Source: Arabidopsis thaliana
Lineage: Eukaryota > Streptophyta > Magnoliopsida > Brassicales > Brassicaceae
Direction: 5' to 3'
DNA length: 64,000 bases
Assembly: GCF_000001735.4 (NCBI RefSeq)
Contig: NC_003076.8
Coordinates: 20,835,835 to 20,899,834, forward strand
Positions 18,885 through 31,337 of the stretch are shown here, piece after piece. Positions within the stretch are counted from its first letter, which is position 1. Every line of letters begins with the position of its first letter. The notes below the pieces were generated by a model, which saw nothing but the letters and a program-made list of their open reading frames with translations, was not told the DNA's origin and did no database searches. Made by a program: the position numbers and the translations under genes.

Positions 18885-19793
18885 TAATGACCCCCAAATG
18901 ATGATTATGAATGTTGCATTTTGTGTTTGGGGATACAACTTTAGTTTCGTTTAGTTCTCCAAATAGGTTTAATTCGTGTGTGTATATATATTGCATCAAA
19001 AGTTTATAATACTAGTATATAACTTCCACTATTCAATTTATATAATTTGGTTGAAACTCTTGCATATAAATCTAGTATTTATTTCGTATAATAATCGGAA
19101 ACTCTAGATGCTATTCCTAATTAATCTGTGTCTTTGCCATAATCAAAACCAACTATTTTTACATTTCAAGATGTTTGGCCCGGCCCTTAAAGAATGTTAT
19201 GAATAATTTAAAAGAACTCGAGATTCTTGTTTACATTTTAGTGGGATTATATATCGCTAAAGTCAGGGGAAAGTGCTTAAATATTAAGCTTTTGAAAATG
19301 GTTACTGCATCAGCTTGCGTGCGAAAATGAGATCCCATCACCCTTGAACATGAAGGTAGTAAGTCACCTTTTTAACCCCAATTAAACCGATCACATTCGA
19401 AACAGTTTGAAAAACCAAAACTATGGAAGCCTAACAAAGATACAACATAAGTAACAAATATTTTTCTTTACAAAAATTTTAGAGTTACATTTCGAAATTG
19501 TAGTTAGTATATCATTTATGCACATAAACGCTAGGCCTAGCTAGATAGATGGTCATCTGACTTTAATTTGATAAAATGATTTATATTTGATAAAATGAAA
19601 AGAAATTGAGTGGTGGGCTAGCACTTAAAAAACATCTAAATTAATCACTTCTCATAAATATTTAATCATAAGATTCTTATGAATATATTAACAATGTTAA
19701 GTAAGATAGTTATTATATGATACAAAGTCTTTAAGCAATGAAAACTTTGTTTATTTGTCCCCTTGACACAAAGCAGTTTTTAATTGTCACTAA
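18885..19793. other. Upstream region of the 2OG oxygenase gene
   Basis: About 900 bases of AT-rich promoter and intergenic DNA between the oxygenase ATG and the transposon at 19794. No ORF or structured element was recognised. Confidence 0.5.
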
Positions 19794-20935
19794 GGCCCTG
19801 TTCGTTTGATCAGTCAGATGGATCATCTGGATGAAAATGAGTTTTGATGTTCGTTTGGTGCCAAAAACGGTTCATTCAAATGATCCATCCAAATGAATCA
19901 TCTGGATGAATTTGAAAATTAAGGCTAAATTTTCAAACTCATTCGGCTGAACTAAATTGGATCATTTGGATGGAGATGATTCTGTCAAAAATAACAAATG
20001 ACATAAATATCCTAATTATTTCAATTGATTATTTAGATGTATTTTTAGATACAAAATAAATAGACTAAACCTTATTTTACAATTATTTTTTTAAAAAAGA
20101 AAAATTAAATTTTTCTCTAAAACTGCAAAATCAAAATTTTCCGCTAAAACCGTAAAATTACGTTTTCCCGCCAAAACCACAAAAATCATATTTTCCGCAA
20201 AAACCGTAAAATCATGTTTTCCCGTCAAAACCGCTTAATCACGTTTTCCCGTCAAAACCGCAAAATCACGTTTTACCGTCAAAACCGCAAAATCACGTTT
20301 TCCCGTCAAAACCGCAAAATCACGTTTTACCGTCAAAACCGCAGAATCACGTTTTCCCGCCAAAACCGCAAAAATCACGTTTTCCCGCCAAAAACGTAAA
20401 ATTTTGTTTTCCGCCAAAACCGTAAAATCATGTTTTCCCGCCAAAACCACAAAATAACGATTTCCCGTCAAAACCTCAAAATCATGTTTTCCCGCCAAAA
20501 CCGCAAAAATCACGTTTTCCCGCTAAAAACGTAAAATTTTATTTTCCGCCAAAACCGTAAAATCGAGTTTTCTTGTCAAAACCGTAAAATCACATTTTCC
20601 CGCTAAAACCATAAAATAAATTTAGAAATATAAAAAACTATTATTTGAAATTCATTTACTTTAAATATATTTTAGATTAATAATTAAAATTAATATGTTT
20701 ACAAGTAATAATAAAAATATAATTAGATGAAATCATGGGTATTTTAGGTATTTGTATTATTACAAATCATTTGGATGAAGATTAGAGATAAGCAAACGAA
20801 CAACATCTCATTCATATGATTTAGTCAAATGAACCGACTGAAAATGAAACAAACAAGAATCAGATAAATCATCCAGATGGACATGTTGAATGGATTAGTT
20901 GGATAGATCAGTCAAATGGAGAAACGAACAGATCC
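19794..20935. mobile_element. Non-autonomous Harbinger/Tourist-type DNA element with TAA target duplication
   Basis: The left end GGCCCTGTTCGTTT (19794-19807) and the reverse complement of the right end, GGATCTGTTCGTTT (20922-20935), match at 12 of 14 bases. The element is flanked by a direct TAA at 19791-19793 and 20936-20938. A 3-bp TAA/TTA duplication and a GG...TGTTCGTTT terminus are hallmarks of PIF/Harbinger and Tourist-like elements. Subterminal regions (19805-19970 and 20760-20925) carry many copies of GATCATCTGGATGA-like words in both orientations, as expected for transposase-binding sites. There is no transposase ORF. The centre is a 27-bp tandem array, listed separately. Family naming is inference; the boundaries are seen in the sequence. 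Confidence 0.82.
20115..20616. repeat. 27-bp tandem array inside the transposon
   Basis: About 18-19 degenerate copies of a 27-bp unit built from TTTTCCCGTCAAAACCGC followed by AAAATCACG. Units vary at CCCG/ACCG and GTC/GCC and in the A run. A higher-order repeat is visible: the segment from 20366 recurs at 20501, exactly 135 bases (five units) later, sharing an odd unit with a TTTTATTTTCC-type variant. Because 27 is divisible by three, reading frames stay open on both strands (for example 20214-20399 plus), giving repetitive SRQNRKITF-like peptides; I regard these as artefacts. Confidence 0.9.
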
Positions 20936-22917
20936 TAACTCAGCCGAAATAAAATGGTTAACGCAAAGCCTACCGTTGTCTTCGAGTCGAAAAATAGTCT
21001 TTTTTCTTTAGATAACGTGAATATGAACATAACTTGAATTATTAAAATGAGGTTAAAAACAGTTCTTATAGTAATTATATAATAAGGTCAAACATATACA
21101 GCTAGCTGGTCTGCTCCATTCCGTCTCTATAGGAAAGTTTGGAACTCCTCATTCTCGATAATCTTAAACAAATTATTTCTGATGTGGTTGCATCCCAACT
21201 TTAAACTATTTCTCATATGTGGTTGCCCAATTAACTCTCTTATCTTTCCCATTTTCACATTACGTTAAAAGATTAATATAGATTATACAGAAAAACACTT
21301 GTAGTAGAGTAAATACATTTCATTTGCAACATATACATTTCCATGCTAAGACTTCAATTCGAAAGCTACTGAATGCATAATGGTGTATTTCCACATAAGC
21401 CAATTAGGGTGGGATGCTTTGAAATTACCATTATATAATATCAAATGTAAGTGAAATTCAGTCGACGGTTATATACAATTTATGGATAAAATATACAAAT
21501 CTTATAATATAAGGTCGGGGACATGATGATGCTGTGCTGGCCATTTTTTTGTAACCCCTTTCGTCAAATTTCTTTGCGCACAAGTGATTGACTATCAGAC
21601 TGATGAGACTCTTTCTACATAAATATGATAATATTTATTTATATTTATAAATGATTTTTATGTTTAAAATTTACTAGTTGATACAAATAAATCACAAGTG
21701 GCTCCTAATTTTTTTTAAATACGCCATAATATTTAAAATTGTCAATTTGGCAAATAACATAGTTGCTTAATTTGTTTTAAATTTGTTTCTCACTAGTTTT
21801 ATTACTAGCTATTCTATATTTTAGATATATAATTAATTTTTTTTTTTATAAAAAACTTGTTATGTTTTTTGGCCGGATATATACACAAATATTATACACC
21901 ATATCATAACATGACTTTGTGCAAATTTCTTTGAAAATAAAGTTACTCGAGTGTTGCATTAACCATATTGAATGACCATTGTTTATTTGACGTGGATTCA
22001 AGTAATATTGGTGACTTGGTGTGTGTCGTGTTTCGCAGCAGAACTAGTCTAGAGAACGGGTTTGGACGTTTGGTTTTAGGAGAGCGAGCGAAACTTAAAC
22101 CTGCACCACCAAATGGTTAGGAAATCTCGAAATGAGAAAAAAGTTTTTTTTTTTCTTTTCTTTCTTCCTTCTTTAATGGTTCTCGACGTTCAAATTAGAA
22201 CACATGTACTACAAGATCGGTCGAACAACAAAACGCGGGAAGAGAAATGGAAGGAAAAAGATAATAATAAAGTATTCATATTGTTTTTTTCAAATTTTGG
22301 AAAGTATAACATTCGTATTATTAGATAACCATAAGTCACAAAATTTATCGGCAAACTCATCCCAAAGACCAAGATTTTAAAGTGAAACTGGTCAACCCGC
22401 AGGAACTTAAACATACTTTTATAGTTTGTGCTTAATCGCAAAATATGATTTTTATAGATCAACGGGACATAATTCATATGCGTAATACAAGTTTTTCAAA
22501 ATTAATCAACTACACGAAAATAATATATTTAAAATCAAAAGCGCTAGGAATTGAATAATAAGTATATATATATATATATAACTGTATCATTATAGAAATT
22601 GTTCAGTAATACAGAATATGATGATCCCTGTCTTTCAAAAGAATATATTCCTATGATAAGCCTCTCTATTTCAAATCATCTCTCTCTATATATAATTAAT
22701 AACCAGAGACGTAAAATCCCTAAATTAAAGAGGAATAATTTCAAAAAGTTGCCAAATTATTCCCATAAATATAGTTCCTTATATAAATATAAGTGGTACT
22801 TTTAAATACCTGCTCGCTTGTAAGTTATTATATATTTCATGGAAGAGACCTTACCAGTTCACATCAGCTTACTTGTAGGGAAAGTAAGATCTGATGCATC
22901 AGTTTCCAGTGACAACT
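20936..22917. other. AT-rich intergenic region downstream of SWI1/DYAD
   Basis: About 2 kb without a recognised gene. It holds an (AT)n microsatellite at about 22563-22580 and several A/T homopolymers (for example around 21838 and 22143). Short ORFs (22113-22328 plus, 22190-22477 minus, 22599-22805 plus) show no motif. The part adjacent to 22918 is probably the SWI1 3'UTR. Confidence 0.5.
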
Positions 22918-25846
22918 TCAAACGTTGAAGAGATTCTTGGGAGCTTCTTCGGGTATGATGGTGAAGGGAAACGTCAAGCCAAGAGGACGCTTAGCTGCAA
23001 GTGGCTTGACTGGAAAAGGGGATGGGTAGGCTTGTCTGTGACTTGGCGAAGAAGCATTAGTATCAGTAGCAGCAGCAAGAGCAGGCAATTGGGGCCATGC
23101 GAACATCCCCACAGGCCTGCAGATTCTGAAACCAGTGTTGCTTATTAGTGAAAGTGGTGATCTTTCTTGTTGATCATGCTTCCTTCCTTTTTCTCTGTTT
23201 TGAGGTGACTCTGTGATTTGGTTACCCTTGTTCACCACCTTCACTTCTCCTTCTAGTGTCTGTATTGGTGGTGAATCCTCTAGTAGCAAAGGTGTCTCTG
23301 TTGAGTCTGGCTTTTTAGGATAGTTCTCGTCCACTGTTTTCTTAAGCCATCCCATGTCTTCCTGCAATATTTGCATTTATAGTAACACAAATGTTTCATC
23401 ATTATTCGACTATCAGCAAAGTGGTCTCTCATAGAGACAGAGGAAATCATTTATCACATACGCTAAATGGGCCCATTTTACATGGTTCACTGTTATCCTC
23501 CAAGGGAGTTTCCTATGACTACTTGTGATAGTTACTAAATCAAGATTTTACATTTTAAGTAAGGGTTTGTGTCTACTTGGAAACTCAATCTAGGGATATA
23601 CATACCTCCATTTTACGCAAGGTTTCTCCAATAATCACTAGCTGGTCCTCAATTTTGTATTTCTTTTTCAGCAGATCAGCGTAGATTTCCTAAGAAAAAG
23701 CAGCAGAGATGTTCACAAAGTAGCATAAAACATTTTCACAAGAGAGAGGCCTCAGCTATTGTTTCGAGCTCTTACCTTTGCTGGAGTCATCAGATTATCA
23801 TTCTGACTAGTAACACAAGAATTAGGCGTAGTCATGATAACAAGCTCCTCCTCTTCCTTCTTTGACGCAAGTTTCTTCAATTCTCTTCTCAAGACCAAGA
23901 CAGACATGAGTTAAAATTGCAATAAGACAACTAAAGGGAGATGATCGTATAACCAATTCAATAACTTTTCTACCTTTTCAGGCTAGCTAATTCTTCTCTG
24001 ATGTCACGGATTTCTCCAGCGCAGACAGGATCTTGAGAAGGGTTGTCACCAAGCTTCCAACCAGGTGGAGGAGTCCAGTAAGGATCTTTAACTCCTGCTT
24101 CTTTCCTTATGTGAATCAAATCAGAACTCTCCAACCAATACTCCATTGCCCCATCTGCATTGTGCTTTCTCATAAACCTATCTTGACCTCCAGGAGCCAC
24201 CTTACCAGCCATGTGCTTAAGCAGATGATCCAATAGACCTGTGTCACCAATCAGCTTCCTTGCTTCTGACCTCAACTCTGGCCTGAGTATGGAGTTGCCA
24301 AACACTGCATTCTTCTCCTTCATCACTTTTAACATGTTCCTCTCAGCTAGTTTGTACCTTCAAAATTAACCACAATCAATCAATAGAACCAAGGAAAATC
24401 CAAATTCAGAGATCATAAAATTCGTTAATTTTTATGCATTTTACCTCTCAACAGACCATCTATCAATGAACTTCCTCTCTGATTTCCTCTTATAAACCAC
24501 AATTTGAGTTTCCTTCTTCTGATCATAAACCTTAGCTTTCTGAGCGAGTCTCTCAGTACTTGATTCAATCAGCTTTCTCTTACGATTTCCATTAGTTATC
24601 TCCTTTGCCTCTTGTTTAGTGCCTCCTATTTCATTCCCATCATCATCATCCTCTTCTTTCTCCATCTCTTCTTCTTTGTAAACTTCATCCTTCACTCTAG
24701 AACTCTCCTCACCTTCCTTATTCTTCCTAGTATCAATATGCCGACTCTGATACTGCACACGCAATCTCCTTCCCCACTTGATCATCCCTCCCGATTTCAG
24801 CTCAGACGAGCACTTTCCCTCCGGTGAAGCAGCGCGACAGAGACGAGTATTGTACGCCGGTTGAGAAACCACCTCCCTTCTTGGAAATTTGTTCCTGCGA
24901 GAAGAACTAGAAACCCAGAAACCCCAGGAATTTCTATTCATAGAAAGTTCATGAGGTGCGATTCTTCTGTAAAGCAAGTCTCCAGCTAGCTCCGAAGCCA
25001 TCACATGACTCTCGTCGAAAACAGGAAGAAGACCACCACCACTCCTCTTCTTCATCGGTTTATTCCGGTTCATCCTACTGTAATCGAAATGCGATCGGAG
25101 TGAAAACATGCTTGGGTACCGGAGAGACACGTCACTCGCCGTGATTTTGCTCACCTGCATCAATAAACCTTAAAAAATCACTCGAAAACCCAGACGAACA
25201 ACAAAAAACGAGATCTGTCTATAATAAAAGGTGAAAAAAGCAGAGAATCGAGTGAATACCATGACGACTCTAATCGATTTAAGATTTTCCGGCGATCTCT
25301 GAGGAAGAATCGAAGCATCGATTTCGTAATAAGATCCAGCTCTTATATGCGCGACTGCAACTGTAAGAACAAACCCAAACCAAAAATTCAGAAATTAGAA
25401 GAGAAGCGAGAAAATCAACAAAAACGAAGAAACTATAGCTTCAGTAGTTTACCATTCAAAGTCGGTGACGACGGCGAAGAGATTTTCCCGGCGGTGGTTT
25501 CTCTAATCGGATTCCGTTTCACGAACATCGTACTCTGTAGAACAAGAGAAAAACTAAGAGAGATATTTTTTTTCTGGAGAATCAAAAATTGTTATAAGGA
25601 ATAATGAAAAAATCGGTTTGTTGTTGTTGCTGCTGCCTGGAGAGAATATATTTGAAAAAACCTGACTCTGCGAGTATAACAAGAAACACACACGCGCTTT
25701 CTGGTACGCGCGTGGGAGACACTAAGGAAACAGAATCAAGCGGTGATGAGTTTTATTTTTCTCATCATGAGACTGATAGTGACTGAGCCATTTATATCAC
25801 AGCGAAAAAAAATAAAATCTGAGAGCGAGAGAGATCTTACACTCAT
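22918..25846 (-). CDS. SWI1: SWITCH1 / DYAD, meiotic sister-chromatid cohesion protein
   Basis: Multi-exon minus-strand gene of about 640 residues. A six-base coding micro-exon ATGAGT (25846-25841, followed by GTAAGA) joins the exon starting AGTACGATGTTCGTG near 25534, giving M-S-S-T-M-F-V-K-R-N. Skipping the first ATG would start at the internal ATG (25528), four codons later. Later exons give AVAHIRAGSYYEIDASILPQ, VSKITASDVSLRYPSMF, an acidic Lys/Glu segment (about 24720-24600), the conserved plant-specific core (DRWSVERYKLAE; EYWLESSDLIHIRKEAGV; WTPPPGWKLGD) and a coiled coil (EIRDIREELASLKRELKKL). The stop is TGA at 22918. SWI1 is known to act in meiosis, where it is needed for cohesion, axial elements and recombination and protects cohesin from WAPL. 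There is no enzymatic domain. It is transcribed away from MAU2/SCC4, its divergent neighbour. Confidence 0.94.
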
Positions 25847-27759
25847 GATTTTTGCTCTCGATAATCTTCGTTCCTCCTTTTCACTGGATTAAAAAAATCA
25901 AAATCAGCAACGGAGAAAAAAAAACATGGACGCGGATGGAGAAATTAAAGCATTTCTGAGAAATAGAGAGAAAACATAAACCCAGAAATATTTGAAGAAT
26001 TTTGTTTTATACCAGAAAATCTTTTTAATCAGCAGAGAGCTTATGGGGAAGACAGCAAAAAGAAAAGTTTTGAAATGTCGCATTTAATGAATCTGGGAGG
26101 TGGCTTTATATATGAGGTTAGAGAGAGAGAGAGAGTGGTGTGAGTGTGTGAGTCTTATATGCGTGTGCACGGCACGTGACTATATTGCTTTCGCAGCAAG
26201 TTGGCGTATATTGACAGATTTGCCCTCAAACTGTATCTAAACTGTAAACGTTCGCGGAAATTGGTGTACGAAATCATCTACAATGAAAGATTGAAAGCAG
26301 ACGTAGTGATATTACGGATTGATGCCACGTGTGTCATTTTGAAAATTTAACGGTGATAAGACCTGAAGGTTAATGTAATTGGCCGTAGCGAATAAATTTC
26401 GTGTTACACGTGCGGAGAAGGCATCATTAAGCTACTGCTACTAGAGTGGGGACCGACTACACACGTGAGGAATTGTTTTTTTTTTTTGTCACAGTGATTA
26501 TTCTTACATATGATTATTTTCGGATAATGATATGTGATTTATGATGTTTTATTCACATTAAATTGTTTATGATGTAAGGATTAATGTCTCTAATGTATCG
26601 ACCAATTTTATACTCCAATGATAACTGAATCTGTTTTTCTTTATTGAGCTGAAGCTTTTTTAAAATCAAAAAGCTTAATTTACGTAATAACATGATATAA
26701 TTGATATTTTTTTTATAAAGTATTTAAACCAATCAAAACAAATAATAAGCTTGAGGACTTATGACCATGATTATTTGCCCAATACATTTAAGTTATATTT
26801 TTTTGTTGAGTCAACAATATTTTTAATAATTTAAAAATATTTTTTTCTTAATTATCAAAAACAGTCAACAATACATTTAAGTTATATTTTTTTGTTGAGT
26901 CAAATATGTATAATGTAAGATGTTAAAAAGATAATTAAGAAAAAAGTAAAAAACTGTAAACGGGCCTAAATGGGCCAATCTAAGCTGAATTTTTTTGGGG
27001 ATCCGACTATGAGATGGATCAAAATAAACGGGTCTGGATACCTTCATAACGGGTCGGGTCTGATGAGGAAAGAGAGTGATTTTTTCGATCGCCGAGAGAT
27101 GAAAGGTCAGTGCTTTGTCGTCTTCTACCGTCTCCGGACCAAAGAGCTCAAGTCACGCAGCTAACAAAGTACAGATTTTTCCCTTGTTTCGATTGCAAAA
27201 GCGCATAAGCTTCGTACTTGCCAAATCTGAAGTCAAACCAAATACACTGGTCAAACAAAAAGTCGACGAGCCCCAGATTCCGATAGCAAAACCAGTCGGA
27301 CCCAGGATTTCGATGAGCCACACTGGTTAGCTTCCGACCCAATTCACGTCCTAGGTCACCGAGAACGTGGTATGTGTTTTCTAAGGCTTTCGAAAGGGTT
27401 TAGGTTATAGTTTAGCTTTAGCTAAGGGATTGGGTTTTGTTGTGCGTACTTATTGTTCGATGAAACTTCTGAAAGAGTTTTGGTCAATTGATAATGAACA
27501 AAGTAGAAAACTTTATCTCCTTAAAAGTAGTGACATGGGAGCTAATTCTCCTGTTTGTGTTTCGCAGAAACTGTGTGAGCATTTGCAGTTTCTCTCTTGT
27601 GGTTGAGCTAAATAAAAATCATTGTACATTTTCAAGAGCTAATTATTTCTGATCATTGTTATGTGATACTTTCTTTTGCAGACTTCTTTGCATGTTTTGG
27701 TTTTGTTGAGTCGGATGAGTTTTATTTTTGGCTTCTCTCTCGACCAGTAGCAGAAAGCT
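25847..27759. promoter_or_regulatory. Bidirectional interval between SWI1/DYAD and MAU2
   Basis: About 1.9 kb separating two divergent start codons. The left part (to about 26150) is the SWI1 leader and promoter with GA-rich stretches (26120-26135). Four perfect CACGTG palindromes follow (26173, 26326, 26407, 26462). From about 26500 to 26950 the DNA is AT-rich. Site II-type GGGCCTAAATGGGCC (26962-26976) marks the MAU2 promoter. The MAU2 5'UTR probably starts near 27000 and is spliced (donor-like GTATGT near 27370; acceptor within 27680-27750). An upstream ORF (26970-27164) lies in or before this leader; no conserved peptide was recognised. Confidence 0.5.
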
Positions 27760-30700
27760 ATGGAAGGTGCTGCTGTGGCGGAAGGGCTGTGGGGATTAGC
27801 GGATCACCACCAGAAGCTTGGTGAGATCGGAAAAACCATAAAGTGCTTGGAAGCCATCTGCCAGAGTCAAATCTCTTTCCTTCCTCTTGTTGAAGTCAAG
27901 TCTCGCCTCCGTTTGGCTGCTCTTTTACTCCGTTACTCTCACAATGTCAACCATGCCAAGTCCCATCTCGAGCGCTCTCTTCTTCTCCTTAAGTCTATTC
28001 CTTCCTCCTACGATCTCAAATTTCAGAATTATAGCTTGCTCAGCCACTGTTATCACCTCCTTGCTTCATTCCCTCCTCAACGCAACCTTCTTGTCAAGGC
28101 TCTCGAACTCGCATCTTCTGTCCCTCAGGATATTTCTGCGTACCTCTGGTCTTGCAATTTCAACTCTCAACTCGCTAACACGTTCATTATCCAAGCCGAT
28201 TTTCCTTCTTCTCTCTCCGCTCTCGAGTCTGGTTTTCTCTCTGCTTCACACATATGTTTTCCTGAGCTCCAGGTAGATAGTCTCTTTTTTATTTTTGCGT
28301 TAGAGGTTCAGGTGATCGATCTTTGTTGTTAATTATTTGAGTCTTTACAGATGTTCTTCACAGCTTCAATGCTTCACGTTCATATCATGCAATGGACTGA
28401 TGATTATTCAGTGGAAAAAGCTGTCCAGCGATGCGATGAGATCTGGCAGACCATTTCTTCAGACAAGGTATGTTACAGTACATATATAATTTTTTTTGTT
28501 TTACCCACTTAACTTCTTCTTGCTTCGTTTGACCTGAGTCAACTGATTTCCCTGTCATCTGTAGACTGATCGCTGCCCCGGTTTGTTCTTCTACAATGAG
28601 ATGTTGCATGTTTTCTATCGCCTCAGGCTCTGCGATTATAAGAACGCTCAGCATCATGTCGACCGCTTGGACCAGGCAATGAATGCTCATTCGCATAAAA
28701 TGCAGGAGATTCAGCAACTTCTGGATGAGCTCAGTTCGTTAAATCTTAGTCTCTCCCGTTACGACCTTCCCTCCAGAGAAAGATCGGCCCTCTCAGCAAG
28801 ACAATCTCAGCTTCAAGATCGTGTAAACGCATTATCTCCATCTTCTAGCACTGTTAACTCTCTGGAGCCCGCATACTTTGGCAACATAGATCGTGGATGG
28901 ACAGAGAAGCTACTGCTTTCACCATCTCCAATTGATGGAGAATGGCTACCAAAAAGTGCCATCGATGCTTTGGTCCATCTTATGGTTGTCATATCGGGAC
29001 GTCCAAAGGGACTCTTTAAAGAGTGTTCAAAACGTATCGAGTCTGGACTGCAGATCATTCAAGGTTGTTCTGTTATCCTTAGCAGCTGAAATTCCTGTTT
29101 TTTTCTTAATTCACTTCCTACTATTGCATTTTGTCTGCACTAGATACTCTCTTCTCTTTACTTTCGTTTCACTGAAATCACCAGAAAACCCACTTTACCT
29201 CAGATTCGAATCAGTGTAGTAAGTGATTCATTCTCTTAGAATGTGGCTTCTATGAGGAAATTAGCCACCTGCTTCTTAGGAACGCAATTACAAAACTTAG
29301 GGGATTCCATTTCATGGCATGACATGTGTGTTTGCTATGTTTTATGCAGATGAACTGATCAAGCTTGGAATTACTGACGAAGTTAGAGGTTCAATCTACT
29401 TCTCTGTTGTAACTACACTTAGTTGAAGCAACGGTTCTTAATGTTGAATCTCACATTTTCTTTCTTCATGTTCCTCTCTTACGGCAGAGGCTGATTTGCG
29501 GCACACAGCTATCTGGATGTCTAGGGTTTTTCTTATGCTACAGATGCAGTTTCTTGAGAATAGAGTGGCTTTGGAACTTACAAGGTCTGATTATGTCGAA
29601 GCTGAAGAGGTAAATCATCGGTTCTTTTTACCTATATTTGTTGTTGTCTCCCTTCACCACGCCATGCTGATATAGAGCCTGCTAATTTATCTAAGTTAAC
29701 GAGCTCGGTATGCAACTATGCATAATCGTTCGAGTTCCCCTCACATTAGGTCCTATTAGCTGTCTTCTCTGGCGTCATGCTTTCTTGAAGGAAACTTTGA
29801 CACTAAATATCGTTTGCGCAGGCTTTGGTTGATATGAAAAATTGGTTTACACGATTTCCAACGATTTTACAAGCTTCTGAGTGTATGATTGAGATGCTCA
29901 GGGGGCAATATTCTCATTCTGTTGGTTGCTACAGCGAAGCTGCTTTCCATTGTATTGAAGCGACCAAGGTAAAACTTATAACCATATGTGTATGATAGAT
30001 AGTTGCTTCGTTTTGGAATGAGGTGTCTTATGTGCCTATGTAATATTGGTCAACATGTTTGCCTTTTTGCTGCCCATGGCGATTTCTCATATGAAATGTT
30101 ATTTCAGTTGACAGAGAGTATTTCAATGCAAGCTTCGTGTCAAGCTTTTGCAGCTGTTTCTTACCTTACTATTGGAGATGCTGAATCATCATCTAAGGTT
30201 TGACATTTTCATGCAGTTAACTGGATGTTTATACTTGATTTACTTTATTGCCGGAGCTTAAGAAGATTGCTTTCAATCCTCTGATTTGTCTTCAGGCACT
30301 TGATTTAATTGGACCACTCAATGGAATGACGAATTCACTATCTGGTGTTCGAGAGGAAGCTAGTATTCTCTTTGCTTACGGTCTTCTCTTGATGAAGCAA
30401 CGAGATCTACAGGAAGCAAGGTATGTGCTCGTTTCTCAGTTTGTTAAAGGGGGTTTTTCTCTCCAAGTGTGATAATGATTATAGAAAACCATAAGAGAGC
30501 AGGATGATGCGCTTTATCTGTGTTCATAGGAAGAGAAAAAACTATTTCAAGAATATTCACTAAATTCATAGTATGTGAAAATATGATTTATGCTCCCAAT
30601 GTAATGTATGATATAAATGCAGAAACCGTCTTGCCAAGGGTTTGCAGATCGCTCATAATCATATGGGTAACCTGCAGCTAGTTGCACAGTATTTGACACT

Positions 30701-31337
30701 CCTGGGAAATTTAGCTCTTTCCTTGCACGACACCGTACAAGCCAGGGAGATCCTGCGTTCCTCTCTTACACTTGCAAAGAAACTTTATGATATCCCAACT
30801 CAGCTATGGGTTCTATCCATCTTCACAGGTTACTATTAGAGTTTTGTCAAAATAGAATTGAGTTAAAAGTATGTCCAAAGCTCTGAGCACAAAAATTTGA
30901 TTTGTTTGGTGAATACAGCTCTGTATCAGCAGTTGGGTGAGAAAGGCAACGAGATGGAGAACGAAGAATTCCGGAAGAAGAAATGGGATGAGTTGCAGAG
31001 TAGACTTGCTGAAGCGCGAGGATCAATTCATCACATTGAACTGGTGAAGACCCAATGATCCCTCTTCTGTGTGTTATTGCAATAAGTAAGATCTTAAGCA
31101 AGAATTTATATAACACACTCTACTTGTTACTGCTTGCAGGTTGCGAAAGCTAGGATAGAATTGTATCAGATCGACAACAATCCACAAGAACAGTCACTAG
31201 TAGCATCTGCGCAATCAATGCAAGGGAATCTGGATATTCCAGAGTCTGTTGGTATAGAAGGTCCATCACCTGCTCCATCATCTTCAAGGCTCGTTGGTTT
31301 AGACACCGGAAAAAGATGGGGAAAACGAAGGATGTAA
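27760..31337 (+). CDS. SCC4: Cohesin loader subunit MAU2 / SCC4 homolog
   Basis: Spliced plus-strand gene encoding about 725 residues from MEGAAVAEGLWGLADHHQKLGE to GKRWGKRRM. Exons read: 27760-28272, 28351-28467, 28565-29063, 29350 to about 29388, then further exons starting EADLRHTAIW, ALVDMKNW, LTESISMQ, ALDLIGPLNG, NRLAKGLQ, ALYQQLGEKG and AKARIELY. The protein is a helical array of TPR-like repeats (for example NYSLLSHCYHLLASF, QLVAQYLTLLGNLALSL), the fold of Scc4/MAU2, which wraps the N-terminus of SCC2 to load cohesin on chromatin. Length and the terminal GKRWGKRRM tail fit plant orthologs. It sits head to head with SWI1/DYAD. The start is the first ATG of the coding frame after a probable 5'UTR intron. 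Confidence 0.92.

Noticed and set aside
20214-20513. Open reading frames on both strands through the tandem array
   Set aside because: They exist because the 27-bp unit is a multiple of three and lacks stops; peptides are pure repeat and there is no gene structure around them.
20115-20616. Regular 27-bp repeats resembling a CRISPR-like array
   Set aside because: Units are contiguous without unique spacers, degenerate, lie inside a plant DNA transposon, and the host is a eukaryote.
29690-29770. GTTCGAGTTCCCC near a possible tRNA T-loop
   Set aside because: No acceptor stem or anticodon arm can be formed; it lies within a MAU2 intron.
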